NCBI GenBank assembly: GCA_025200525.1
Contig: CM045762.1
Location: 189,187,154 to 189,251,153 of the forward strand
DNA: 64,000 nt
DNA from: Camellia lanceoleosa
Taxonomy: Eukaryota; Streptophyta; Magnoliopsida; Ericales; Theaceae
Direction of reading: 5' to 3'
Positions within the stretch are counted from its first letter, which is position 1, and each line of letters opens with the position of its first letter. The position numbers and the translations under genes were made by a program. Shown one piece after another: positions 32,601-44,600 of the stretch. The notes under the pieces were generated by a model. It saw nothing but the letters and a program-made list of their open reading frames with translations. It searched no databases and had not been told where the DNA came from.

Positions 32601-32964
32601 ATATATAGAAAACATGAAATTTTCTCAAGGAGATCCAGCCCTACACGTGGGGATAGATGCATGCATCTGTGCAAACAGCTGGCAAAATTGGCATAAAATA
32701 TCTGCAAAACACACTGGTGGCCAGCAAGCAAAAAGTGATGGTCGGCAAGTCTCTATCAGTGGTCGGCAGGTCACCAGAGGTTGCAAGCTGAAAAAGATAG
32801 GCTTGGTCCAAAGCTGGGTTTGAAAATCTATAAGGGTTTGCGAGGCTCAAAGTTATGGCATTCCGTTAAAGACTTCGAGTACTTGGCAAGCAAACAGACT
32901 CATCATCGAGTGTACATGCAAGGACGTCTAAGTCGTAAAGGTCGTAAAAAATGGGGTGTCTAAA
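29657..32964 (-). mobile_element. D: solo LTR of an Ogre-type element
   Basis: One 3.3-kb LTR with nothing internal. Read on the minus strand it starts T(G/T)TAGACACCCCATTTTT-like and ends ...GAGCTACA, matching the ends of LTR E (TGTAGACACC...CTACA); one terminal base is mutated. Homology to LTR E is clear near the 3' end (for example the aaagagtccaaatccggcaaatc region, about 29768) and weaker elsewhere. It carries a TATA box at 32600-32607 and two GCCGGC-rich clusters (about 31060-31180 and 32700-32785). With the acttg duplication on both sides it fits LTR-LTR recombination after insertion. The frames inside it are not genes. Confidence 0.82.
32600..32607 (-). promoter_or_regulatory. TATA box of solo LTR D
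   Basis: TATATATA about 360 bp from the LTR's 5' end on the minus strand, in the context TTCTATATATAGGAGA. Confidence 0.5.
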
Positions 32965-35001
32965 ACTTGCCATGACACTAACACAGTGGACACAAAAAAA
33001 TGTACCATTTGACTGGAATAATCAACGGGAGACAGCCTTTCAAGAATTGAAAACTAGATTGGTAACTGCACCAATTTTGACCTTGCCTAATGGTACTGAT
33101 GGGTTTCAGATTTACAGTGATACATCCTACAAAGGTTTGGGTTGTATATTAATGCAAAATGGTAAAGTGATTGCTTATGCTTCTCGACAACTCCGACCAC
33201 ATGAAAAAGAACTATCCGACACATGATCTTGAACTAGCAGCTGTGGTGTTTGCCTTGAAAATTTGGCGACACTATTTGTATGGTGTAACTTGTAAGGTTA
33301 TACCGATCACAAAAGTTTAAAATACTTCTTTACTCAGAAAGAACTGAACATGAGACAGAGAAGATGGCTAGAATTGATAAAAGACTATGACTTACAAATT
33401 CTGTATTATCCAGGGAAGACAAATACTATTGCAGATGCATTGAGCCGAAAATTCATTGGAAATTTGTCATATTTGCTCACTAACCGGAAGGAATTGTTTC
33501 GTGACCTAGAGAAGAATGAGATTGAGATTGTGATGTGTGAACAAGACGGGATCTTAGCTGTCATTTCCGCTCAACCTACTATCATTGAAGAAATCAAGGA
33601 GAAGCAACTTGAAGATGAGTTCCTAAAAAAGATTGTAGATGAACTTGACACAAAACTGAGACCAAGATTAGTATTTGAGAGCAATGTGTTGAAATTCTAG
33701 AATAGACTTTATGTACCGGACCATTTAGATTTGAGGATACGTGTTATGACTGAAGCCCAAAATTCAAAGTTTGCTATGCATTCGAGGAATACCAAGATGT
33801 ACCATGACTTGAAACAAAACTTCTGGTGGCCTGGAATGAAGAAAAGCATTGCTGATTTTGTGGCCCGATGTTTGCATTGCCAACAAGTCAAAAATGAACA
33901 TCAGTGACCTGTTGGATTACTTTAGCCGCTCCCAATACCGGAATGGAAATGGGAACATGTTACGATAGACTTCATTGTTGGACTGCCTCGCTCTTCTCGA
34001 GGTATGGATTCTATTTGGGTAATTGTTGGCCATTTAACTAAGTCTGCCCATTTTCTACCTATCAAAACTATCTATAATGCGGACAAGTTAGCTAACATGT
34101 ATGTGAATGAAATTGTGAGATTACATGGTGTACCAGTATCTATTGTATCTAACAAAGATTCTAAGTTTACATTGACATTCTGGCAGAGTTTACAACAAGC
34201 CTTGGGAACTGAATTGTGATTGAGTAGTGCCTACCACCTACAGACAAACGGTCAAACTGAACGAACAAATCAAACTTTGGAAGATATGTTACGAATGTGT
34301 ATATTGGACTTCCAGGGGAATTGAGAAACCTACTTACCATTGGCCGAGTTTGTGTATAACAATAGCTACCATTCAAGTATCGGTATGGCCCCTTACGAAG
34401 CTTTGTATGGTAGAAAATGTCGATCTTCGATATGTTAGGGCCGAAACTGGTGCAAGAAATGACTAAAAATGTGAAATTGATTAAACAATGGTTGAAAACT
34501 GCACAAAGCCGGCAAAAGAGTTATGTTGATATATGAAGAAGAGATAGAGAATATGAAATTGGAGATCACGTGTTTATCAAATTGACTCCAATGAAAGGTC
34601 AAACACGATTTGGGGTAAAAGGAAAGGTAGCACCAAGATACATTTTCCCGCATGAAGTTTTAGAGAAAATTAACTCAGTAGCATACCGAGTGGCCTTACC
34701 TCCGGTGATGGAACATATGCACAATGTTTTCCATGTCTCTATGCTTTGGAATTATTTGAGAGATCCATCACATGTGATTGAGCCGAGCCATGTCTTCTGA
34801 AGGATGATTATATGTACGAAGAAAAACCTATTCAAATTGTGAATTGTCGGATAAAAAGATTGAGGAACAAAGAAATACCATTGGTAAAAGTTAATTGGCA
34901 AAACCACGAAGGAACTTATCCTATACGGGAAACAGAAGAAGATATGATAAAAAGATATCTGGATTTGTTTCCGTTGGGCCCAACATTCTTCCGAAATTAA
35001 G
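32965..35001 (+). pseudogene. pol: Element B RNase H, integrase and chromodomain-like tail
   Basis: After D the pol frame resumes with [39 protein letters not shown] and the RNase H region ([37 protein letters not shown]). A shift occurs near 33220, then [23 protein letters not shown] and DALSRK. Stops at 33698 and about 33905 follow. The integrase core has DFIVGLPRSSRGMDSIWVIV, but the second catalytic Asp is Asn (VSNKDSKF); Glu is kept (NGQTERTN). The tail from 34570 includes VKVNWQNHEGTYPIRETEEDM, with the conserved Trp lost, and ends at about 35000. Confidence 0.88.
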
Positions 35002-35029
35002 GTAACTAGAGTTTGGAGGACCAAACTCC

Positions 35030-35044
35030 TTAAGGGAGGAAAAT
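35030..35044 (+). promoter_or_regulatory. Polypurine tract of element B
   Basis: TTAAGGGAGGAAAAT immediately before TGTAAC of the right LTR. Confidence 0.8.
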
Positions 35045-35438
35045 TGTAACAACCCCAACCTCTAATTAACATTAATCCATGATTAATTATGCCTAATAAG
35101 TAAAATGTTGCATTCATTACATGTGTTATGTGTTATATGAGTTTCTATCTATTCTATGTAAGAATATTTGTCTCTAATTTTGTTCTATTCTGCGAATTGA
35201 AGGCCTTATCGGCATTCGATCATGAAATTGACTTGGTATACATGTTAATTAACATTTTTAGAAATTTACGGTAGGGTCAATTAAAATACGATTTGGAATG
35301 ATTAAATTCAATTAATTAATGCCACTTTGCTTAGCTTAAACCAAATTAATTAAAGACCACTAAACAAGCCTATATAAGGCCATTCGTACCTCTTCCTACA
35401 CATTTTACACCCTCATTCCCTCATTTTTTGAGCTCAAC

Positions 35439-35487
<49 letters not shown>

Positions 35488-37575
35488 AAGATTGGATTTC
35501 AACTAGAGGATTGAAGAAATTAAAAGAACTTGGAAGTTTGGCTTAGAAACTCAAACAATTAGCTATCTAGCATTCAATTGAGAAGCCAAGGTAAGAACTC
35601 AACCCTCTAATTATGTAATTGAAATAGTTATTATTAACAATCATGTGAATTGGGAAATGAATTACAAGAATTGAGCTAGAATTAAGGGAATGAAGTTAAA
35701 TCATGCATGCATGCCCATTTGAACACAATTTGAGTTTGATTTCAAAGAATTCTCTCATGCATGTGTCCATCTTATCTTTATTTTGAGAATTCATCTTGAT
35801 TAATACTATTTCATACCAATTGATCATGTTTTGAAGTCAAGACAATACATGCATGTTATGTTTTTCAAAGAATTGAGCTTAGTTTTGAGCATTTGGCATG
35901 CTTTTGGGCCTTGATTTCATGAAATGATCTTGAATTCTCAATGTTTTCCAAGTTTAAATGTGTTTTCTCAAGTGTTTGGCCCAAAAGGATGAGTTTTATG
36001 GCTTTGAAGTTAAGTTTCGAAGCTTTGTGATGAATCTAGAAATTCCAGAATTCGATCTCTCCGCTCGAGCAACAGATCCTGCGCTCGAGCGTCCACTTTT
36101 GTTTTTGCATATTCGGTCGAGCGACCAAAAGTTCGCTTGAGCGTGAAATGCAAGCTCCCAAAAGTTTCATGTTTTTACAGAATGCTTGAGCGACACGAGT
36201 TGCGCTCGAGCGAGGACTTGAGTCTTGCGCTCGAGCGGCCGTCAAGCATCCGTCGAGCATGAAAATCACACAACCAGTACTTTTTTAAAGTTTGCAGACC
36301 GCTCGAGCGAAGGAAGTTGGGCTCGAGCGGGACCATGTTTCTAGCATTTCTGACCAAGTATTTTCAAATACATTTTTGCATCCTCATTACATCCTAGGCA
36401 TTCCTAGGCCAAGATTAAGACACAATAATGAGAATAAAGGCTAGAAACACACTAAGAACAAAATGAAATGAGTTATGTACAATCCAAACGTGTGTTTCAG
36501 TGTATGTGTCTGTTATGTTGGTGTAGGTCACGCGCCGTGAGCGGTTGATCCATTGGTTTGCTGCCAAGCTATCTGTAAGGCTATCTATGAGTAATAACTT
36601 AGTAAAGCTATATTCAATACAAAATACTTTCTAAAAATTATGATATGATATGGACTGTTTTTGAATGATACAAAAGGCTATTATGTGATTACATGAATGA
36701 TGACCCGCTTCTTTGAAATGTTTATGTGGTATCCTTAGTAGAGGTCCTCGCCCAGGGGACATAATACTGTGGCTTGTGGTCATGAGGCCCTCGCCCAGAG
36801 GAGATAATACCGTGGCCCAAGCCCTCTCCCGGGAAAAATAATACCGTGGCACAGGCCCTTGCCTAGGGAAAACAATACCGTGGCCCATGTATGAGATATA
36901 TTACCCTGTACCAAAGGTTCCAATGTAGAACTTAATAAGCTTGACCAAAGAGATATGTTTAATGCTAACGGATACACCACTCATGATATGAATATGTTTA
37001 TGATTCTACTTTTGATATGGATATGGTTATGCTTCTGTTCAAAAAAGAGATTTGAAGTTATACTGTGATGGACATCATTCATTTAAACCCTTTACTCAGT
37101 TATTATTCACTGGGCTTCCACTCACCATTTTTATTTATGTATGTAGGTGATCAGGCGTGTGACAAGGCTCAGATTTGAGGACCTGGCATATCGGTTTTGT
37201 CAGCCAACCGTTGTGTCTCCAAGGAAGTTCCCTTTTGTGAGCGAGTCAAGTTAAGATGGCTTATGTTTAAGACTTTGTCTTCCTTTGGGTATAGAACAAG
37301 TTTTCTGTTATTTGTATTTGGGGCTAAGTCCCTCTTGGCTATATCTGTAACGAATGTGACATAAGACTATTGCATCATGATGTCATGTATATGTGTATAA
37401 AGTTTAAAAATTTCTATCCTATATATGTCTCCAAAGCCCAATGGACTATGTATGTTTCTATATTCGCTTCCGCAGCCCCTAATTATAAGTTATTCTGTTC
37501 AGAGGCCTTCGGTAATCCAAGGATTACTGGCCAGTTATGGTGCTAAACCTATAGGGGTGGGTTTGGGTCGTGACA
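35045..37575 (+). repeat. Element B right LTR
   Basis: TGTAACAACCCC...GTCGTGACA; TATA box at 35371-35377; (GA)n at 35441-35484 without the (GT)n part seen in the left copy; palindrome cluster at about 36060-36340; GC-rich tandem block at 36738-36885. Followed by the ctaaa duplication. Confidence 0.93.
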
Positions 37576-38599
37576 CTAAATCATCACCTCGGTCTCAACC
37601 TCGGATTGGCCGAGATTTCTATCAATACTCGCTTGGCCAAAATAATGACGGTTGGGTCTACTACCTCAAAATAAGAAAAGACTGAGAGAAAATCATTACG
37701 CGAGATAAATACCTAAATGACGATGATTTTCTCTGGGTGTTCTGAAATTTCGAAGACTAGGAAGCCTAGATATTGGGCTATAATATCAACTGGAACAAAG
37801 GAACAACCGGTATGGATAGTCTGATTTAATTTTTCTTTGCTACATGAACAGCTGCCGCGCTAACCCTTGTGATTTTGTCCCTTTTGCAGATTTGAACCAG
37901 CTTAAATCAAATTATGCCCACACCAATCAAGCCGCATTACGAGCCATGCTACGTTACTGACACCAAGATTGGACCGAACTGCTTAATGTCCAATCGACAT
38001 ACCGCTACAGTGGTAGAAGAAAGACTAAAGTAACTAACTTCCTTTTGGAGTCCTCACTTGAGCCAAACCCCATCATTCCCTAAATCAACCTAATCTCACT
38101 GAAGAACGGGAGATGTCCAAGATAAGAGCCATCAGAGCCTTAATGGCCTTAATCACCGAGTAGGCATCCGCCTCAAACATCGAGGTCTAGACCGAGCAAC
38201 CTACCACTGGCCAGATTGTAGAAACCATTGTTGCCCCGTCTTCCACCCGGGCTACTTCATTCTGAACCTAGCAAGAGGCCACGCACCTCGGCCTTCCAAC
38301 CGCACCGGTTGGTGGATGAAGAAGAAGCCGAGCTGCCTAAGACCAAGTTGCCAACAACCCAGCTTCGTCAAAGGGGCCGCTACCTCAACCGTGCTAGTTC
38401 TTCTTCTCCTTTAGTGTGGGCTCTAGCCGTGACCTACAAAGGCCGCGATGTGACCATGACTGACTCAGTTGCTGTCGAAAAAGACCACCTGTTAGCCTTT
38501 GGTCTATCCAAAAACCTGTGCCTTCTAGCCGACATGGAAAAGCACGACTACATGACCGAGCTAAAGGCGATTCGATCCGCCACCAAGTCGATGGTCTTG
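37576..38599 (+). pseudogene. F antisense extra ORF, middle exons
   Basis: Continues the gene cut by B: GRDFYQYSLGQNNDGWVYYLKI corresponds to the position of A's KGWRPRWFFV block. Several stops follow (for example 37683). An intron with gt at 37810 and cttttgcag ending at 37889 (80 bp) is plausible. From 38228 a clean frame reads to 38599, including KRPRTSAFQPHR, GRDVTMTDSVAVEKDHLLAFGLS and LADMEKHDYMTELKAIRSA. This middle region is usual for the plant Tat antisense proteins. It ends at a splice donor. Confidence 0.6.
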
Positions 38600-38680
38600 G
38601 TAAAGTCTAAAATTTCAATATAACTATTATTTTAATAATCTCTTGGCACGGTTAAACTCACCACTTCATACGCTGTGCAG
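38600..38680 (+). other. Candidate intron of F's antisense gene
   Basis: An 81-bp segment between gtaaag (38600) and ctgtgcag (38680). It has an in-frame stop (38621) and T-rich content. Removal joins codons in phase 0, giving ...SMVL then VIQKNQVVHQHV, which matches the expected continuation of the family, so splicing is well motivated. Confidence 0.55.
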
Positions 38681-39396
38681 GTCATTCAAAAAAATCAAGT
38701 TGTCCACCAACACGTTATTGAGTTCTTGGCAGCTAAAAGCGACCATCGAGGTGACAATGAAAAATGTCGAGCTAAAGAGCTTAAAAGCATCTCTGGCCGA
38801 GCTGAGTGCCAAGAAGAAGAAACTAGTCGAGCAGATCAGTGCGGCTGAGGTGGAGAAGCAAAAAGCCTTGGTTGAGAAGAAAGACCAGTATCTGTGTGAA
38901 CTTGCCAAGCTAGAAAAGAATAAGGACGCCGAAATCCAAGAGCTGAAGAAGAAGATGGAGGACACAGAGGATTGGGGTTTCAAGGAGGGCAAAAAAACCT
39001 ACGTCCAACAATGTGAGGCTGCTAAAGATATCTTTTTAAGTCAATTTGGAAAATTGGTCAAAAAAAGTCGAGCCAAGCAACTCTAAGATATTCCTGAATC
39101 CTCCTTCCCACTTTATACCGAGCTATGTGGCGGACTATGCTAATGCTGTTTAGTAGAAGTTCTTTCAAGAAGAGGAGGAGATCCCAGATCCAATTGACAC
39201 TTCTTCTACAAACACTGACTTCGGTTGCCAGACTTTGTTGCCCACTCAGGTGGATCAGCCCAGCCAAATCGTGCCAAGTTTGATCGACGGAGCGACCATG
39301 ACCGATCTAACACATGAAGATGAAGCCGCGGCTGGCCTACCAAGTGGTGAAGTCCGTACTGACATGGATGTTGAGCTAGATGACCTTTTTGCCTGA
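38681..39396 (+). pseudogene. F antisense extra ORF, coiled-coil and C-terminal exon
   Basis: VIQKNQVVHQHVIEFLAAK, then a frame change near 38735 into LKASLAELSAKKKKLVEQISAAEVEKQKALVEKKD, a coiled coil like that of A. EGKKTYVQQCEAAKDIFLSQF follows (C-terminal motif). A second shift near 39060 leads to an acidic tail, with two adjacent TAG codons near 39150, ending in VELDDLFA and TGA at 39394-39396. The domain order is the same as element A's antisense ORF. Confidence 0.6.
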
Positions 39397-39584
39397 CCAT
39401 GATGGAACTTGTCCTTTTTTGTTTTTACTTTTTTTTTCTCTGCTATGTAACCGGGCTATATGCCCCACCATTTGTAATCAACTTCCAAGTAATGACAAAT
39501 TGCTATCTTTTTGTTCGATTATCGTGTTTCTACTTCATTTTTTGTGCTTCATGTTAACTACATGCCTAGCTGAACTAATTGGCT
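39397..39584. other. 3' region of the antisense gene
   Basis: T-rich sequence after the stop, without a clear AATAAA. It leads directly into the tandem array. Confidence 0.4.
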
Positions 39585-40080
39585 TGGTCATACCTCATTC
39601 TCCCAACCTTCGTTGGCTGAGATACTTATCTCGGCTAAAGCATCCAAAAAACTATGTTGGTCAAACCTGCCAACCTCTGTTGGTCAAGATACGTATCTCG
39701 GCTAAAGAATCCAAGAAATTATGTTGGTCAAACCTTTCAACCTTCTTTAGTCTAGGTTCTTATCTCAGCTAAAGAGTACAAAAAGTTATGTTGGTCAAAC
39801 CTGTCAACCTTCTTTAGCCTAGACCCTTATCTCAGCTAAAGAGTACAAAAATGTGTTGGTCAAACCTGCCAACCTTCTTTAGCCTAGAACCTTATCTCGA
39901 TTAAAGAGTGCAAAAAGTCATGTTGGTCAAACCTACCAACCTTCTTTAGCCTAGATCCTTATCTTGGCTAAAGAGTGCAAAAATGTGTTAGTCAAACCTA
40001 TCAACCTTCTTTAGCCTAGATTCTTATCTTGGCTAAAGAGTGCAAAAAGTTATGTTGGTCAAACTTGCCGACCTACATTG
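39585..40080. repeat. Tandem array of about seven 65-70-bp units with hairpins (element F)
   Basis: The unit is roughly gttggtcaaacctgccaacc, a hairpin segment and agagtgcaaaaa. The best units (39944-39973 and 40009-40038) give a 30-nt hairpin: CTTTAGCC pairs with GGCTAAAG, a T-T mismatch follows, then AGAT pairs with ATCT around a 4-base loop. Other units keep most of these pairs. The location equals that of the array in element A, between the antisense ORF 3' end and the integrase 3' end, but sequence and unit length are unrelated. Confidence 0.88.
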
Positions 40081-40213
40081 CCCAATAGTTGGGCAATGAG
40101 TACAAACTAATTTACAAATAGATGAATACAAGTACTGAAAGAAATTATACTGGAAAAAATGTCTACTTGTTTTATTAAATGTCAAAAAGAAAAATTACAA
40201 GTTTTTGAAAGAG

Positions 40214-41600
40214 TTAAAAATAAAATACTTTGAGATTGGCCTTGTTCCATGGCCTTTGAATAGCTTGGTCGTCCACGTCCTCTAAGTGGTATACACATTT
40301 TCTTGCCAAACCAATCACTCTGTACGGCCCCTCCCAATTGGGTCCCAATTTGCCATCTCTGGACACCATAATGTTTCTCATTACTTTACGCAGCACCCAA
40401 TCTTCAATCTTGAATTGCCTTGGATGGACCGCTTTGTTGTATTTTTAGGAGAGCTCCCATTAATACAAGGTGATATGTACTAGTGCCATTTCTCTTCTTT
40501 CATCAGCAAGATCAAGCTCCAAGGCTATGGCCTCTCCATTCAGGTCTGGATCAAAATTTTCGCTTCTAATAGTGGGGAAACCAACTTCCAGGGAGATCAC
40601 TGCCTCCATGCCATAAGCCAAGGAAAAAGCCGTTTCACCAGTCGACCGCCTAGGTGTAGTTGAATATGCACATAATGCGTGAGGAAGTTCTTCAGCCCAT
40701 TCCCCTTCAGCCTAGCCGTTGACTTAGGGTTAGGCAGGCGTAGAACTGTAGAATTCGATGTTATGCTCTTCACAAAAACTCCTGAAGATTCTTCTATCAA
40801 ATTGAATGTCATTGTTAGATATCAAGGCCTTGGGAATTCCAAACCAGGTTATGATATTCTGCCAGACAAACTTTTTTATATCCTTTTCCTTGATGGATGT
40901 AAGCGCCTCAGCCTCCACCCATTTTGTGAAGTAGTCTGTTGTCACGATAAAAAACTTTTTGTTGCTCGGTGCGGTTGGAAGTAGTCCCACTATGTCTAAG
41001 CCCCACATTGCAAAAGGCCAAGGGCTGGTCAAAAGCAAAAGCTCTCTAGCTGGTTGATCGATTTAATGCACAAACTTCTAACATTCATCACATTTCTTGA
41101 CATACTTCTCTGTATTTGCTTGCATGTATGGCCACCAATACCCCTGGGAAATAGCTCGGTAGGCCAGAGATCTCTCTCCTCAGTGGTTTCTACAAATGCC
41201 CTCGTGGATTTCAAACAAGAATGCTTCAACCTTGCTAGGATGGACATACTACAAGTACGGTCCTGTGAAGGACTTTTTGTACAATGATAGCAATAGAGAG
41301 AGCCAAAATTGTTGCAACTTCGCCCTAATTTTGTTGGCTTCCTTTTTCACCTCTGACAAAATACCATCTTTTAAGAATACCATGATGGTGTCTATCTAGG
41401 AAGGGCTAGCTCGGCACCGAATACCTCGCTGCTTTGGGTTCCTCAATGTTTGGTCTCAGCAGGAAGTCCACCAAAAATGGGTGTGGGACAGATGTATCTG
41501 CTATTGACGAGAAACCGGCTAGTTCTTTTGCCTTGCTATTTTTTTCTTGGCCAATTTGCTCTATTCTTACAACTTCAAACTTCAAACTTCATTATCTCCT
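40214..41600 (-). pseudogene. pol: Element F integrase and tether region
   Basis: Minus strand. From 41600 inward comes an RNase H-integrase tether (EVVRIEQIGQEKNSKAKELAGF...ADTSVPHPFLVDFLL, about 41400-41590). Then the zinc region (41247-41029 and overlapping frames). The core has FAMWGLDIVGLLP and TDYFTKWVEAEAL, but ISNND has Asn for the second catalytic Asp. The C-terminal part is GKLGPNWEGPYRVIGLARKCVYHLEDVD to 40214. Stops and shifts separate these. E is inserted at 41601, splitting the tether from RNase H. Confidence 0.82.
41596..41600. repeat. Target site duplication of element E (left copy)
   Basis: ctcct against cttct at 58178-58182, one mismatch. F's minus-strand reading resumes on the far side with RNase H. 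Confidence 0.7.
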
Positions 41601-44600
41601 TGTAGACACCTCATTTTTGGCTGCCCTTAAGACTTGGGCACTACTGATGGTTTACTTAGTGGTGAAAGGTGTGCAGGGCAAAGGTTCAATTTCTTCAGCA
41701 AGGAGAGAGTCAAATCCCAACTTCATACCCCTTTTGGACCAAAACAACCTTGATCAAAAGACTTTAGACCTTCAAACCCTCTCTTTCAAAATAGTTTTTG
41801 ATAAAGTTCCTACGATGTTCCGACGCTCGCATTTTGTTAAATGTTGCGCTTTTCAGTAAACCGAGCAAAGGACAAAGTGGAAATGAATGAAAGAGAGATG
41901 AAATCTCTTAAAAATCTTTCAAAACACCTTGTTTAGGGGTTTGGAGTTGAAGAAAAGAGGAGAGGAGAGAAGCAAACTAGTTTGGGAGAAGTTCAGCATG
42001 AATCCGGGTAGGATCAAAACTGAGCAGCTTCACCAAAATAGGCATAACTGTTTGCACACTTGGAATTGTGAAGTGAGGCTTCCACCGTTGGAAATAAGAC
42101 TTCAAGGGCTACAATTTAGGCTCAAGAATGATCGGAAAATGAGTCCAGATGAAGGAGTTATGTCTGGTTGAAGTCGGGCCCAAAAAGCAGATTTTCCTGT
42201 CCAACTAGAGGTGGAGAATGTGGGCCATAAATGGGATTTTTGGGCCACGTGCCAGCCATAAATGGCCAATTCCGCCCCCCTTCCATCCAAGGGAGTGTGT
42301 TGCCGGCCAAAAATGGTAAGGTGCCGGCCAATAGTGGTACAGTGCCAGCCACAAAGGGCAGAAAGCAGTTTTGGACAGATATTTTGCTCCAGCTATCTCT
42401 CTTGAGATATTTTCGACCAAATGCTCCATTTTTGCTATATAATGAAACCTTATATCTCATATTCAAGGGTTAGAACATTTGGAGAACAATTGAGGAAGAA
42501 GTTTGAGAGCCTCTCCCTCTTCAATATTCTCTCTAGATTTCACTCTCTCTTGGGCATTTGTGCTTGAAGGCTTGCATACAATCATCTTCAACCCATCAAC
42601 CCTTAACAAGAGTTGTTGATCATTGGGCTAAGGTTGCAAGAAGGTCTTCTTGGAGCTCATTAAGGAGGTTTTGACTTGGTTTTGTGCCTCAAAGTGTGCT
42701 TCCCTCCAAGAGGTAAAACTTTCACCCTTTAAGCTTGTCTTTCACACTTGCGTCACCATCCTTTTTCCATTGTTTTGGACTACTTTGGGGCTGGTTTTGA
42801 ACCATAAAAAACTCTGATTTTGACGTTCTAAAATGGTGGTTTAAGCCTTGTTTGGCTAGGGGGTTGTCTCTCCCTTTTGCTCCTTGGCGTGTAAAGCCTT
42901 TTGAGCTATCTTTCAAGGCCTTTCAAAACAACTTTTCATGGCCTTTTAACCACTAAAATTCAGAGAATTTTCAGTGGTAAAAAACCTGTTTTGAGGTCCC
43001 AAATAGGAGAGGGTGGTCCCCTCTCCTCTTGTCTTGCTTGCTTGTCTTGTTGGCCTATCAAATGAGCAAGTGTTTCTACTTCTTTGTGGCTTTGTTCAAG
43101 CATATATTTGTGACTTTTCAAATCTTCCATAACTCTGTTTTTGGTTTTCTTGGTCACCTCTTGCATGCTTCTTATACTTGTAGTATAATCCTACTTGTAG
43201 CCTTGCAAAGTAGCATGTCTTTTTGCTTTGAATTTGCTTAGTTCAAGCATGTTTTTAGCCATTATTTGCCATTTCATAACTCTGATTTGTGTTGGTTTGG
43301 TTGCCTCTTGCATGCTCCTTGCACTTGTAGTGCAATTTTGGTTCACTAGCCTAGCATGTTTGTTGTTTTAGTCTATTGATCTATCATATGTATGCTCTAC
43401 TCTAGTACATTTTTAGCTTTGATTTAACATGCTTAAAGTCTGATTTAAGTGATTTTGCTCATGCATGTTTGGCTTTGCATAGCTATAGTGTATTTGGCTT
43501 TGCTAGCCTTACACTTTAGGACCCCTAGCATGTCATATTTGAGCTTTTTGCATGTCATGGCTTCATTTGATATGTAATTTCAGAACTTATATCTTTGTCA
43601 TACTTCCACTTAAATCACTCTTTCAATGGCTTTGAGAGTTGTGCCTTTATGCCTTGTTTATGGGCCAATACATGAGCATGCATTTCTTGCTATTTGAGCT
43701 TCAATTCCAGCATGTTGTAGCCTCTAATTTAGCATGATTAAGCTCTATCCAGAGCTGGTTTGGTTGTTTGTGCATTGTATTGCATGCCTCTTGTGTAAAG
43801 CCCTTGACTAGCTTTGAGTTCTAAGGGCCCTAACATGCTATACTTGAGTTGTTTGCATGCTTTGGCCTCATTTCTACCATGATTTCAGTGTATGAAGTGT
43901 GGTCATACTCTCTCAGGCTTCACTCTTTCAATGCTTTTGGAGAGTTATGCTTTATGCCTTGATCATGGCCTAACTTTTATGCATGTGTGCCTAAGATTTT
44001 GGGCTACCATCTCAGCATATTTTTGGTCTTATTTTGCCATGATACAACTCTGATTTTTGTTGGTGGAGTCATCTCTTGCTTGGTTTTGGTATGTGTAGTG
44101 TAATCCCACTCTTTGATCTTGCATGCTTAGTGTTTTGGTTTACCATTCTAACTTGTTTTGGCTACACTTCATCATGTTTTTAGCATTGTTTTGGCCTGTC
44201 TTAGGACTGTTTTGAGTGATCTTGGTCCTTCGGGGCTTGCTTGATATGGCTATGGTGCAAGTGCCTTAGCTAGTCTTGAGTTTTGAATCCTCTTTGATGC
44301 CTTATTTGTAATGTTTGGATGATTTGGCATCATTAAACACTTGATTTCAGAGTATATAGCATTGCCATATTCTTATGCATATCACTCTTTGATTGTGTTT
44401 GAGAGTTGTGTTTAATGCCTAGCTTGCAAGCCAATCCATGAGCATGTTGTTGTAGCTTTTGGTGCTTCATTTCCAGCAGGATTTTGCCACTGTTTTGGCA
44501 TGCATGGGGTCTGTTTGGTATTGGTTTAGTCCATCGAGCATTGCTTTGCATGATTCTAGTGTTGTGTCTTTCACTAGCTTTTAATGCTTAAGTGTTCTAG

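Larger units (their letters stand above)
14611..37575 (+). mobile_element. Element B: Tekay/Del-like chromovirus LTR retrotransposon, itself split by C and D
   Basis: LTRs of about 2.55 kb (TGTAACAACCCC...TGACA), an initiator-Met primer site, CCHC gag, protease, RT, RNase H, integrase and a C-terminal chromodomain-like segment, all on the plus strand. Long LTRs plus the tRNA-iMet site and chromodomain point to the Tekay/Del clade. The interior is interrupted at 18886-28684 (C) and 29657-32964 (D). It carries a mutated gag start, several stops, RT FIDD changed to FIDN and an integrase Asp changed to Asn, so it is dead. Confidence 0.9.
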
